Assembly (NCBI RefSeq): GCF_035610345.1
Contig: NZ_CP141213.1
Span: 744,001-808,000, forward strand
Reading direction: 5' to 3'
Origin: Sinorhizobium meliloti
GTDB lineage: Bacteria > Pseudomonadota > Alphaproteobacteria > Rhizobiales > Rhizobiaceae
DNA length: 64,000 bases
Shown here: piece after piece, positions 9,019 through 16,970 of the stretch
Position numbering within the stretch: the first letter of the stretch is position 1
Layout of the letters: every line of letters starts with the position of its first letter
The notes under the pieces: model-generated
Told to the model about the DNA's origin: nothing
What the model saw: only the letters and a program-made list of their open reading frames with translations
Databases searched by the model: none
Program-made: the position numbers and the translations under genes

Positions 9019-12000
9019 CAGAACCGCACTTTGACGGTGCCCTTGACCGTGGGACCCCAGCCGGGCAGCCCGTCGCGCACCTCGAACTCCTCGTCCAGAA
9101 GGTTGAAGCCGGCGAGCTCGACTTCGAACCGCTTGTCGAAGGGCTCCCATTGGAGAGCGGCGTCGAGCGTCCAGAAGTCGTCGTGGGTTATCGGACCCTC
9201 CGCTCGCTCGCCTACATAGTTGGCGGCGACGGTCGTTTTGATGTTGGCTGTGCTGACAAAGGTGAGTGCCACCTGGCCCGAATATTCCGGCAGGAAGGGC
9301 AGATCGCCGCCGGCGCCTGCCGACCGGTCCTCGCTTTCGGTGCGGGCCATCGTCGCCGATAGGCCGAATCCGTGACCGAGCGCGAGGTTTGCGGTCAATG
9401 CCACGCGGTCGATGCGGCCCTTGTCGAAAGGGAAATCCGTCAGTGCGAAGAAGGGGCTGGTGACCGGGATGGCAATTGAACCGTCGCGAATTTCCTGGTG
9501 CTGGTAGTCGACGGCTGTAAAGAGCCAGTCGTTCCACTCGGCATCCCAGCGCAAGGCCAGCGTGTCGGCATAGCCGCCCGTGGCGATCAGGAACTGGTTG
9601 GGCTGCAGTCCGACGATGCCGACCGGCGCAAGCGTGGCAGAGCCGAAATTATAGCCTTCGCGCTGAACGGCGGCGCGCAGCCAATGGCCCTCGACCGGTG
9701 CCCAGGCGATCCCGAGTTTCGGCTCAAGCCGGATATTGTTGTCGTTGACGTCCTCTATGTAACGGGCGAACAGGGCGCCTTCGACTTTGAGGTCCGGGGT
9801 CATTTCATAGAGGACATCAACATAGGCTTTCGCCACCGCTTGCGTGGACGAGTCGAAGACGGCCGGTGAGCTGTCCGACCGGACCTTCCCGCCCTCGACG
9901 CCATAGCGCCACGTCAGGTCCCCATCTCCATACAAGTGGTTCACTGCAGCGACATAGGTCCGCTCCTTCGTTTCAAGATCGATGGTCCCTCCAGCGCCGC
10001 TGGCATCCAGAATGGATAGGCTATCACCGGTGCGGAGTTCCCTGAAAAACAACGCGGCGTTTCCGACGTTGCGGTATCCGAATGTATGGCTCCATGCGAG
10101 CCCGGAAATGAGGCCGGAAGACTCGTCCCCTACCTCAAGGTCAGGCGGAACAGGCAGAAATTGCTGTGTCTCCTCGATATCGGAATAGTTGGCGAAGGCT
10201 ACAATGCGGTCATCGGGCGTCGGACTGGCCGTAACGTAGCCGTTGCCCCCGATTATCCGCAGCTCTCGTTCCACTCGGGCGCCTCCGAGATCGAACACAT
10301 CCTTCGGCTCCTCCCACTGGAACGTCCCGTAAACGCTGATGGGGAACGGTGAGACCGTAAATCCGCGAACCGCAGCTTCCCCCACCCATCCGGTATGGTC
10401 CTCATTGGCGATGAACCCGCCGCCGAGCTCCGTCTCGAAAAAGGGCGAACGCAGCAGATTGACCGTTCGCTCGCGGCTGGCGAGCATATGCGGCTCGATC
10501 AGAAGCCCCTGGATGAGAGCGGAAAAGCTTGCGGTATTGACCGTGTTCGCGACGGCGTTGGCGGTGAAATCGTAAGCGTTGAAGAAGGGGTTGACGCTGC
10601 CGCGCACCGCCTGGTCGACATAGCTGGCGCCGGTGAAGGGATCGAAGACGGCGTCGCCGTAATATTGACCCCAGGCATCCAACCCCTGCAGGCGGAAGGC
10701 GTCGTTGAGCGTCGAACCTTGCTCCTGGTTGGCGCCCAGTGCCGCCGTATCGCCGCCCTTGGCGCGGGTGCGGCGCAGGGCTTCCTGAGCATTGCGAATG
10801 GCCGCGTCGGCATCATAGGCATCGATCGCGATCGCGGTTCTGACCGTCGCCACGACGGGATCGTTCGGGTCGAGCCGGTCGGCATTGTCGAGCGCCTGAG
10901 CTGCCGGAACGCGGTCGCCCTTCTCGTAATGCGCGGCTGCGAGCAGCAGCTGTGCGTTCGAATAGGCCGGGTTGGCTGTCGAGCCGGCGAGCAGGTCTTC
11001 CACCGCCTTGTCGGCCTCGCCGTTCTGCATGTAGTAGCGGCCGCGCGCCACGAGCGCCACGTCGAAGGAGGGATCGACGGAAAGCGCGGCGTCGATCTCG
11101 CGCTTCGCCTCGGCCATCCGCATCTCGTCCATGTATTGTATTGCAAGGTTTGCGTGCGAGACGGGATCGAGCGGATCGAGCGCGATCGCCTGGTTGAAGG
11201 CGGCCTCCGCTGCACGGTTGTCGCCGCGCGCGCCCTGGACCAGCCCGAGGGCGTTCCAGATCGACGAGGAGCCTGGGGCAGTCTCGAGCGCCCTGTTCAG
11301 GTCGGCAAGGGCGGCATCGAGATCGTTCTCGATGTAAGAGCGGTAATGTGCGCGCGCCTCGAGCGCCGTCGGGTCTTCAGGGTCGATCGCAAGCGCCCGC
11401 TCGACGCCGTCGCGAAGCTCGTCGCGATCGTCCAGAAGCAGGGCGAGCTGCGCGCGTGCCGCAGGCAGGGTCGGGTCGTCGGGATATTGCTGCTCGGCCC
11501 TCTTGATCACTGCGATCGCCGCCGGAATGTCTTCGCGGAAGCCGGCGGTCCAGGCCCTGACCATGCCCGCATAGCGGCCGCTGGCATTGCGCGGCGGCTC
11601 CTCGACGCGTTCGGGGTTCGCGAGCCCGCGCGAGAAATAGCCGCCATAGGCCGCGATCGTGCGGCGGCTCGGGTCGAGGCCGCGTTCGGCCCTGGCGAAC
11701 AAGCGCGCTGCCTCTTCATACCGGTTGGACGAGCCGGCAATCAATGCGCGCACGAGATCGGCACGCGCTGCCTGGGATCGGCTCAGGCCCCGTCCCGCCG
11801 CTTCCGCGAGTGCGGCCTGAGCTTTGTGGCGGCCATCGAGCGAAAGATAAATTTCCGCAAGCGTCAGCCACTCCTCGGTCGTGCGCGAGCCTGCGGGTTT
11901 CGCTTCGACGCGCGCGCGCTCCCGACGCATTTCGGGAACGCTGAAGGGCGTGGCCGGCATCCAGACGAAGGCGTTGCGGAGCGACAGATGAAAGAGCATC

Positions 12001-12590
12001 TGCTCGCGGTCCTTCGGCGTGACGATCACGATCTTCGTCGGTGCGCTGCCGATCGCCGCAACGGCGCCTTCGCCCTGCTTCACAGTCACGCTGCCATAGG
12101 CATTGCTGAGTTCGACGACACCTTCGAGGACGACGAGCGAGGTCTTGCCGTCGGGGCCGACCGTCAGCGTCCAATCGGTGCCGCGAATGGCGGCGGCCGC
12201 GGCCGGCGTGTCGATGACCAGGCCCTCGCCGCCGCGCTCGGCCCGGGCCCAGATCGTCCCTGATTCCAGCCCGAATTTCGTGTCGCCCGCGCCGATTTCC
12301 TTGACGCGCAGCGCGGTATTGCGCCCCAGTCTTATCTGCGTGTGATCTCTGAAGAGGACCGCGAGCGCGCCGGTGGCATTGGTGCGCAGCACATCGCCGG
12401 GAATGAGATCCTGAGCGAGGTCGACGACCCGCCAGTTGGAAACGTCGACGAAACGCACCTCCTCGCCGGACTTGCGGGCGATGACGGAGCCGGCGGCCGG
12501 CGAGGGGCGCGGAACGGGCTCGGCTTGCGCAGACAAGGGCGCAAAAAACGTCGCCGCGGCAAGCAATGCTCCCGTTCTTCTTCCCCGCAT
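9018..12590 (-). CDS. FecR-domain, TPR and outer-membrane beta-barrel fusion protein
   Basis: Large envelope protein of 1190 residues. Segments in order: signal peptide (about 1-23, ending SAQA); FecR-like domain (about 45-160, including 'GDVLRTNATGALAVLFRDHT' and 'ESGTIWARA'); tetratricopeptide repeats (about 250-620, for example 'ALGLVQGARGDNRAAEAAFN'); and a C-terminal region of alternating aromatic/polar strands (about 700-1190) that ends in VKVRF, the terminal phenylalanine typical of outer-membrane barrels. ATG 12590 is chosen over 12647 because AGGGGTGA lies just before it and the signal peptide follows at once. It is coupled to the CHASE2 cyclase by a TGATG overlap, which suggests that the barrel or repeats feed a signal to that sensor. 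The function is not known. Confidence 0.85.
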   Translation of the reverse strand: MRGRRTGALLAAATFFAPLSAQAEPVPRPSPAAGSVIARKSGEEVRFVDVSNWRVVDLAQDLIPGDVLRTNATGALAVLFRDHTQIRLGRNTALRVKEIGAGDTKFGLESGTIWARAERGGEGLVIDTPAAAAAIRGTDWTLTVGPDGKTSLVVLEGVVELSNAYGSVTVKQGEGAVAAIGSAPTKIVIVTPKDREQMLFHLSLRNAFVWMPATPFSVPEMRRERARVEAKPAGSRTTEEWLTLAEIYLSLDGRHKAQAALAEAAGRGLSRSQAARADLVRALIAGSSNRYEEAARLFARAERGLDPSRRTIAAYGGYFSRGLANPERVEEPPRNASGRYAGMVRAWTAGFREDIPAAIAVIKRAEQQYPDDPTLPAARAQLALLLDDRDELRDGVERALAIDPEDPTALEARAHYRSYIENDLDAALADLNRALETAPGSSSIWNALGLVQGARGDNRAAEAAFNQAIALDPLDPVSHANLAIQYMDEMRMAEAKREIDAALSVDPSFDVALVARGRYYMQNGEADKAVEDLLAGSTANPAYSNAQLLLAAAHYEKGDRVPAAQALDNADRLDPNDPVVATVRTAIAIDAYDADAAIRNAQEALRRTRAKGGDTAALGANQEQGSTLNDAFRLQGLDAWGQYYGDAVFDPFTGASYVDQAVRGSVNPFFNAYDFTANAVANTVNTASFSALIQGLLIEPHMLASRERTVNLLRSPFFETELGGGFIANEDHTGWVGEAAVRGFTVSPFPISVYGTFQWEEPKDVFDLGGARVERELRIIGGNGYVTASPTPDDRIVAFANYSDIEETQQFLPVPPDLEVGDESSGLISGLAWSHTFGYRNVGNAALFFRELRTGDSLSILDASGAGGTIDLETKERTYVAAVNHLYGDGDLTWRYGVEGGKVRSDSSPAVFDSSTQAVAKAYVDVLYEMTPDLKVEGALFARYIEDVNDNNIRLEPKLGIAWAPVEGHWLRAAVQREGYNFGSATLAPVGIVGLQPNQFLIATGGYADTLALRWDAEWNDWLFTAVDYQHQEIRDGSIAIPVTSPFFALTDFPFDKGRIDRVALTANLALGHGFGLSATMARTESEDRSAGAGGDLPFLPEYSGQVALTFVSTANIKTTVAANYVGERAEGPITHDDFWTLDAALQWEPFDKRFEVELAGFNLLDEEFEVRDGLPGWGPTVKGTVKVRF

Positions 12591-12719
12591 TCTCGTGTCA
12601 CCCCTCGTTATACTGAATCCAGTGAATTTAGAGGGGAGAAATGTCAAGAGCCCAGTTTTGGGCGGATGTTTTTACTCGTCGAGTGTAATAAAGAGGAGAC
12701 GAATAAAGGGGAGTGGCGA

Positions 12720-13265
12720 ATGGAAGCCGGGGGTAATCTGTACAAACTCGATCTGCCAAGTGAAGGAGCCGGGCCGGAAGTGGCACTCGGCGCTTATTAC
12801 GATCACATCAGGAAGATCAACGATGTCTTCGCCGATCAGATAAAGACGTCGGACCAGAAGGCGGCCTATATCTTCACCTTCATGTTCGCCTTTCTCGTCA
12901 CTTCGCAAGAAGGGCGGAGCGTCTTTTCCTGGCAGCGTTACGCCGAAGGCGGCGGCATGGCGCTGGCCCTGTCGGCAATGCTTGCGCTTGCTTCGGTCTT
13001 CTCCATCGTGTCGGCTATACTCGTGGTGCTGCCGAGGAAGAGCACCACCTCCACGACGCTGTTCTGGGGCGCCTGGTCCCGTCATCGCGACAGCTTCATC
13101 CGAGCGGCGGAGACCGGCGATCAGGCCTATCTCTTCCGCCAATATGCCGAGAATGCGGACGCGCTTGCGGCGATCGCCTGCGGCAAATACCGCTGTGTCA
13201 GCTTTGCTTTCCGCGGCCTGCTGGTAACGGTGCTTTCCTATATCTGCCTGCTGGCGGTGAAATGA
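12720..13265 (+). CDS. Small membrane protein resembling Pycsar effectors (PycTM/DUF5706-like)
   Basis: Protein of 181 residues with membrane helices at about 49-62, 79-104 and 161-180. Features that recall the PycTM/DUF5706 family are an amphipathic N-terminal helix leading to 'DQKA' (45-48) directly before the first membrane segment, the 'VLPRKSTTSTTLFWG' linker (102-117) and the long charged helix that returns to a final membrane segment. In known Pycsar systems such proteins respond to cyclic CMP or UMP by damaging the membrane. Here the gene is divergent from the FecR/TPR-CHASE2 cyclase pair, and no dedicated pyrimidine cyclase is adjacent. ATG 12720 has GGGGAG six bases upstream. The family call comes from remembered sequence patterns, not a profile search. 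Confidence 0.6.
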   Translation: MEAGGNLYKLDLPSEGAGPEVALGAYYDHIRKINDVFADQIKTSDQKAAYIFTFMFAFLVTSQEGRSVFSWQRYAEGGGMALALSAMLALASVFSIVSAILVVLPRKSTTSTTLFWGAWSRHRDSFIRAAETGDQAYLFRQYAENADALAAIACGKYRCVSFAFRGLLVTVLSYICLLAVK

Positions 13266-13284
13266 TGGGCGCCGAGCGGTGATG

Positions 13285-13311
13285 CCCCTCTGGCCTGCCG
13301 GCCAGAAGGGG
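13285..13311. terminator. Bidirectional terminator hairpin
   Basis: Arm CCCCTCTGGCC (13285-13295) pairs with GGCCAGAAGGGG (13300-13311), with a single bulged A and a four-base loop. It sits between two converging genes (ends at 13265 and 13335) and is followed by a T-rich stretch on the plus strand. Confidence 0.6.
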
Positions 13312-13334
13312 TATTTCGCTTTTGCGTCGGCGCT

Positions 13335-14021
13335 CTAGACCGCGTCGCGCACCCGTTCCCAGGCCTTCGTCAGATGAAGCCCCAGCACTTTCGATAGCCT
13401 GGCCTTGTCGCGCGCTTCGAGCGCGGCGATCATTTCCTGATGTTCGGCGACCGCGGCGGCCCATTTCTCCGGGCCTTCATGGCCGATGAAGCGGATGCGC
13501 TTCAGTCGCGTCTGCAGCATGGCATGCATGTCGGCGAGAGCCGCATTGCCCGAAAGCCGGGCGATGGCGCTGTGAATGTCCTGGTTGAGCTTGTAATATT
13601 GCATCCGGTCGCCCGCCTCGTAGCGGCGCACCATTTCGTCGTGGAGCGCCCGCACTTCGGCGATCTCCGCATCCGTCGCGGCCTCGCAGGCAAGCCTGCC
13701 AGCGAGCTCCTCCAGGGTCTGCAGCACGGTGAGCATGTCCTGAACGTCCTTGGCGCTGAAGCGCTTGACGACGGCGCCGCGGCTCGGGACGAGCTCCACC
13801 AGGCCTTCGCTAGCAAGATACTTGATCGCCTCGCGCAGCGGCGTGCGCGATACGCCGAGCTGCTCGCCCAGTTGCCCCTCGTGCAGACGGGTTCCGGGCG
13901 GAAGGTCGCCCTCGATGATCATGTCGCGCAGATGGCTGACCAGCGTGTCGTGGAGTGCGGTGCGCCGGATGGGGCCCGGGCCGCCTATGGGTCGCTGCTC
14001 CAGTGATTTGAGTTCGTTCAT
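13335..14021 (-). CDS. GntR-family regulator with FCD domain
   Basis: DNA-binding repressor or activator of the FadR/VanR branch. The N-terminal winged helix contains 'LVSHLRDMIIEGDLPPGTRL' and 'LGVSRTPLREAIKYLASEGL' (recognition helix), and the C-terminal helical FCD domain carries metal-ligand positions such as 'NQDIHSAIARLSGN' and 'EHQEMIAALEARD'. ATG 14021 (228 residues) starts close to the conserved domain; an in-frame ATG at 14096 would add 25 unremarkable residues. It is divergent from the acid-sugar operon starting at 14220 and probably controls it with a pathway intermediate as ligand. The gap between them holds repeated ATACA-type words (about 14138-14168) that could be operators. 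Confidence 0.85.
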   Translation of the reverse strand: MNELKSLEQRPIGGPGPIRRTALHDTLVSHLRDMIIEGDLPPGTRLHEGQLGEQLGVSRTPLREAIKYLASEGLVELVPSRGAVVKRFSAKDVQDMLTVLQTLEELAGRLACEAATDAEIAEVRALHDEMVRRYEAGDRMQYYKLNQDIHSAIARLSGNAALADMHAMLQTRLKRIRFIGHEGPEKWAAAVAEHQEMIAALEARDKARLSKVLGLHLTKAWERVRDAV

Positions 14022-14219
14022 TTTTCTCGTCTGAACCTTGGGCCCGCCGCGCGGCCCTTCCCCTTGAGTGTGCGCGATTGAATCAGCGCCGTTCATTCAA
14101 GCATGGAGACTGCCCCGGAAGTCGTCAACAGAAAATGCTGCATACAGAATACAAAAGACTTGATGCAGAATTTTGAATGACGTATGAGACCTTCAAGCAT
14201 GAAGCGGAGGACATCTCGA

Positions 14220-15266
14220 ATGACGACATCTGGAGCGGACGGAACGAAGGAGCGGCGCCCTGTGATTGCGCTGGCCATGGGCGACCCCGCGGGAATCAGC
14301 CCGGAACTGACGGCGCAGCTTCTGGCTCTTTCCGACATCCGCGACGCGGCGCACATCATCGCCATCGGCGATCGCCGCATCCTCGACGAGGGCGCCCGGG
14401 TGGCCGGCGTCACGCTGGATCTGGAAGCCGCTTCGCTCGATGCGCTCGACGACGCCGGCACCGTCCGCCACGTCTTCGTGGATCTCGCCCATCTCGATCC
14501 GGCCGATGTGGTTCGCGGCGAGGCGACGCTTGCCGGCGGCACCTTCGCCACGCGTAATTTCCGCACCGCCCTCGAACTCGCCCATGCGGGCAAGGCCGAT
14601 GCCGTCTGCTTCACCCCCTTCAACAAGAAGGCGATGCGCTTTGCCTATCCCGGCTATGACGACGAGATCCGCTTCGTCGCCGATGTGCTTTCCTTCACCG
14701 GAAAAGTTCGTGAATTCAATGTTCTCGAAAAGGTGTGGAACGCGCGGGTGACGTCGCATATCCCGCTCAAGGACGTGGCGTCCCACCTGTCGGTGGAGGC
14801 GATCCTGGCCGAACTCAAACTGACTCAGGCCTGCCTCAAGGATGCCGGCTACGAGGAGGCGAAGATCGCGGTTGCGGGACTCAATCCGCATGCCGGCGAC
14901 GGCGGCAGCTTCGGCATGGAAGAGATCGACATCATCGAGCCGGCGGTCGAGAAGGCCAAGGCGCTCGGCTTCAACGTCGAGGGGCCGTTCCCGGCCGATA
15001 CGGTCTTCCTCCGGGCGCTGAAGGAAGGCTTCAACGCGGTGATGACAATGTATCACGACCAGGGTCAGATCGCCATGAAGATCATCGGCTTCGACAAGGG
15101 TGTGACGATGATGGGCGGACTGCCGTTCCCGCTCTGCACGCCCGCCCATGGCACCGCCTACGACATCGCCGGCAAGGGGATCGCCGATATAGGCGCAACA
15201 CGCGAGGCGATCCTGCTTGCTGCCCGCATGGCGAAGAAAAAGAGGACGCTTTCGGCTGCTGCCTGA
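14220..15266 (+). CDS. PdxA-family dehydrogenase, probably catabolic (PdxA2-like)
   Basis: NAD-dependent dehydrogenase of the 4-hydroxythreonine-4-phosphate dehydrogenase family, 348 residues. The opening motif 'MGDPAGISPEL' (residues 20-30), 'FTPFNKKAMRFAYPGYDDE', 'SHIPLKDVASHLS', 'GLNPHAGDGGSFGMEE' and 'MYHDQGQIAMKI' hold the family's metal-binding histidines and the aspartate. The context is transport and sugar catabolism, not vitamin B6 synthesis, so it is more likely a PdxA2-type enzyme that oxidises and decarboxylates a C4 acid or its phosphate. In characterised PdxA2 pathways the partner kinase is DUF1537; none is present here, but a DhaK-DhaL kinase is. ATG 14220 has AGCGGAGGA eight bases upstream. 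Confidence 0.85.
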   Translation: MTTSGADGTKERRPVIALAMGDPAGISPELTAQLLALSDIRDAAHIIAIGDRRILDEGARVAGVTLDLEAASLDALDDAGTVRHVFVDLAHLDPADVVRGEATLAGGTFATRNFRTALELAHAGKADAVCFTPFNKKAMRFAYPGYDDEIRFVADVLSFTGKVREFNVLEKVWNARVTSHIPLKDVASHLSVEAILAELKLTQACLKDAGYEEAKIAVAGLNPHAGDGGSFGMEEIDIIEPAVEKAKALGFNVEGPFPADTVFLRALKEGFNAVMTMYHDQGQIAMKIIGFDKGVTMMGGLPFPLCTPAHGTAYDIAGKGIADIGATREAILLAARMAKKKRTLSAAA

Positions 15267-15341
15267 ATTCGCACGCTTTCGATGAATACCGGCGTGAGGG
15301 GAGGTCTCGCGCCGCAATCCAGCTCAAAGGGAGGACCACGC

Positions 15342-16328
15342 ATGAAAAAATCCGTCTCCATCGCAGTAATCGCGGCCGCCGCTTTCGGCCTTGCCGCGCC
15401 GGCATCGGCCTTCGAGCCGAACCGCCCGGTCGAATTCGTCGTCACCGCCGGCCCCGGCGGCGGCACCGATATCTTCGCGCGCACAATCCAGGCGATCATC
15501 GGCAAGTACGAGCTGATGAAGGCACCGGTCGTCGTCACCAACAAGGGCAGCGCCGGCGGCGCGGAAGGCTTCGTCTACACGGCCGGCTACAAGGGTGATC
15601 CCTACAAGCTCGCCTTCGGTACCAACAATGCCTATCTGCTGCCGGTCCGCGCCAAGGTGCCCTATACGTCCGAGGACCTGACGCCGGTGGCCTCGCTCGC
15701 GTCCGACGAGTTCGTGCTTTGGGTCAATGGCAAGGCGGACTACGCGACGGCTGCCGATTTCGTGGCCAAGGCGAAGGAGGGTGGCCTGAAGATCGGCGGC
15801 AGCCAGTCCAAGGACGCCGACCAGATCCTGACCTCGATGATCAACGACGCAACCGGCGCCAAGATCAACTACATCCCCTTCAAGAGCGGCGGCGAGGCGG
15901 CCGTTCAGCTTGCCGGCGAGCACCTCGACGCCAATGTCAACAATCCGAGCGAGAACCTCGGTCAATGGCAGGCCGGCATGATCAAGCCACTCTGCGTCTT
16001 CAAGAGCGCGAAGTTCACGAGCGACGCCAAGGTCGCCGGCGACAAGGCCTGGAGCGATATCCCGACCTGCAAGGAAGCCGGCATTCCGATCGAGAACTAC
16101 TCGATGCCGCGCACCGTCTGGCTGCCGGCCGGCGTCGAGCCTGAGGTCGTCCAGTTCTATGCGGATGTCCTGCGCAAGGTCTCCGAGACCCCGGAATGGG
16201 CGAAATATCTCGCCGACAGCTCGCAGTCTCCCGGCTATATGACCGGCGACGAACTCAAAGCCGTCATCGAAAAGGATGGCGCGACGATCGGCGAAGTGCT
16301 GAAGCGCGAAGGCTGGCTCGCCAACTAA
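15342..16328 (+). CDS. tctC: Tripartite tricarboxylate transporter substrate-binding protein TctC (first copy)
   Basis: Periplasmic receptor of a TTT-family, ion-driven carboxylate importer, 328 residues. A signal peptide (about 1-21, ending ASA) is followed by the Bug/TctC fold: 'FEPNRPVEFVVTAGPGGGTD' is the classic first strand and carboxylate loop, and 'KINYIPFKSGGEAAVQLAGE' is the second ligand loop. ATG 15342 is preferred because AAAGGGAGG lies seven bases upstream and the signal peptide begins there. It is followed by tctB and tctA in the standard order. Given its neighbours, the cargo is probably a sugar acid rather than citrate; that is inference. Confidence 0.92.
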   Translation: MKKSVSIAVIAAAAFGLAAPASAFEPNRPVEFVVTAGPGGGTDIFARTIQAIIGKYELMKAPVVVTNKGSAGGAEGFVYTAGYKGDPYKLAFGTNNAYLLPVRAKVPYTSEDLTPVASLASDEFVLWVNGKADYATAADFVAKAKEGGLKIGGSQSKDADQILTSMINDATGAKINYIPFKSGGEAAVQLAGEHLDANVNNPSENLGQWQAGMIKPLCVFKSAKFTSDAKVAGDKAWSDIPTCKEAGIPIENYSMPRTVWLPAGVEPEVVQFYADVLRKVSETPEWAKYLADSSQSPGYMTGDELKAVIEKDGATIGEVLKREGWLAN

Positions 16329-16435
16329 GGACCGGTCGACGGGCGCCTGGGGCCCGGGGGATGAGGATGCGGGCAGAACCGCATCCATCCTCGGCCTCTC
16401 AGGACGCCCATTCTCCGCTTGGAAAGGTCACGATC

Positions 16436-16936
16436 ATGAGTGAGAACAGTGCGAATGGGATCAGCCGCTTTGCGGTGGAACTCGGCGTCGCCGCGCTGAC
16501 GGGTGCCTTCGGCATCGCTGTCTGCTACGGCTCCCTCGACATCGGTGCGGGCTGGACCGACATGGGTCCGGATGCGGGCTATTTCCCCTTCTATATCGGT
16601 CTGCTCATCGTTCTCGGCAGCCTCGCCAATATCGCGCATGCATTCTTCAAGCATCGCGGTACAGGCGAGATCTTCCTCGACGGCGCCCGCGCCAGGGTGG
16701 TCGCCTCTTTCCTGCTGCCGATTGCGGCCTTCGCCGCCGTTTCCGCCTGGCTGGGACTCTATGTCGGAACGGCGCTCTACATCGCCGCGACCATGCTCTT
16801 CCAGGGGCGTTACAAATGGTGGATCGCGATCCCCGCAGGACTCGGCGTCTCGATCTTCTTTTTCATCGTTTTCGAAATCGGCTTCCAGGTTCCGTTGCTG
16901 AAGGGACCGGTCGAAGCCTGGTTCGGAATTTACTGA
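16436..16936 (+). CDS. tctB: Tripartite tricarboxylate transporter small membrane subunit TctB (first copy)
   Basis: Small, four-helix membrane subunit of the TTT importer, 166 residues. It shows the family pattern: a first helix after a short polar N-terminus, 'GPDAGYFPFYIGLLIVLGS' (the diagnostic TctB loop and helix), then two helices near the C-terminus ending 'IVFEIGFQVPLLKG'. ATG 16436 has GGAAAGG nine bases upstream; the open frame extends further left but that part overlaps tctC. The TctB role is thought to be structural support for the TctA channel. Confidence 0.9.
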   Translation: MSENSANGISRFAVELGVAALTGAFGIAVCYGSLDIGAGWTDMGPDAGYFPFYIGLLIVLGSLANIAHAFFKHRGTGEIFLDGARARVVASFLLPIAAFAAVSAWLGLYVGTALYIAATMLFQGRYKWWIAIPAGLGVSIFFFIVFEIGFQVPLLKGPVEAWFGIY

Positions 16937-16970
16937 CCCGCAAGGGTGCAGTGCTTGCGGGAGGAATGAC

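Noticed and set aside
10395..12263. A 622-codon open frame on the plus strand opposite the FecR/TPR gene
   Set aside because: The minus-strand gene has a signal peptide, recognisable domains and a coupled neighbour; the antisense frame has mirror-frame composition and no domain.
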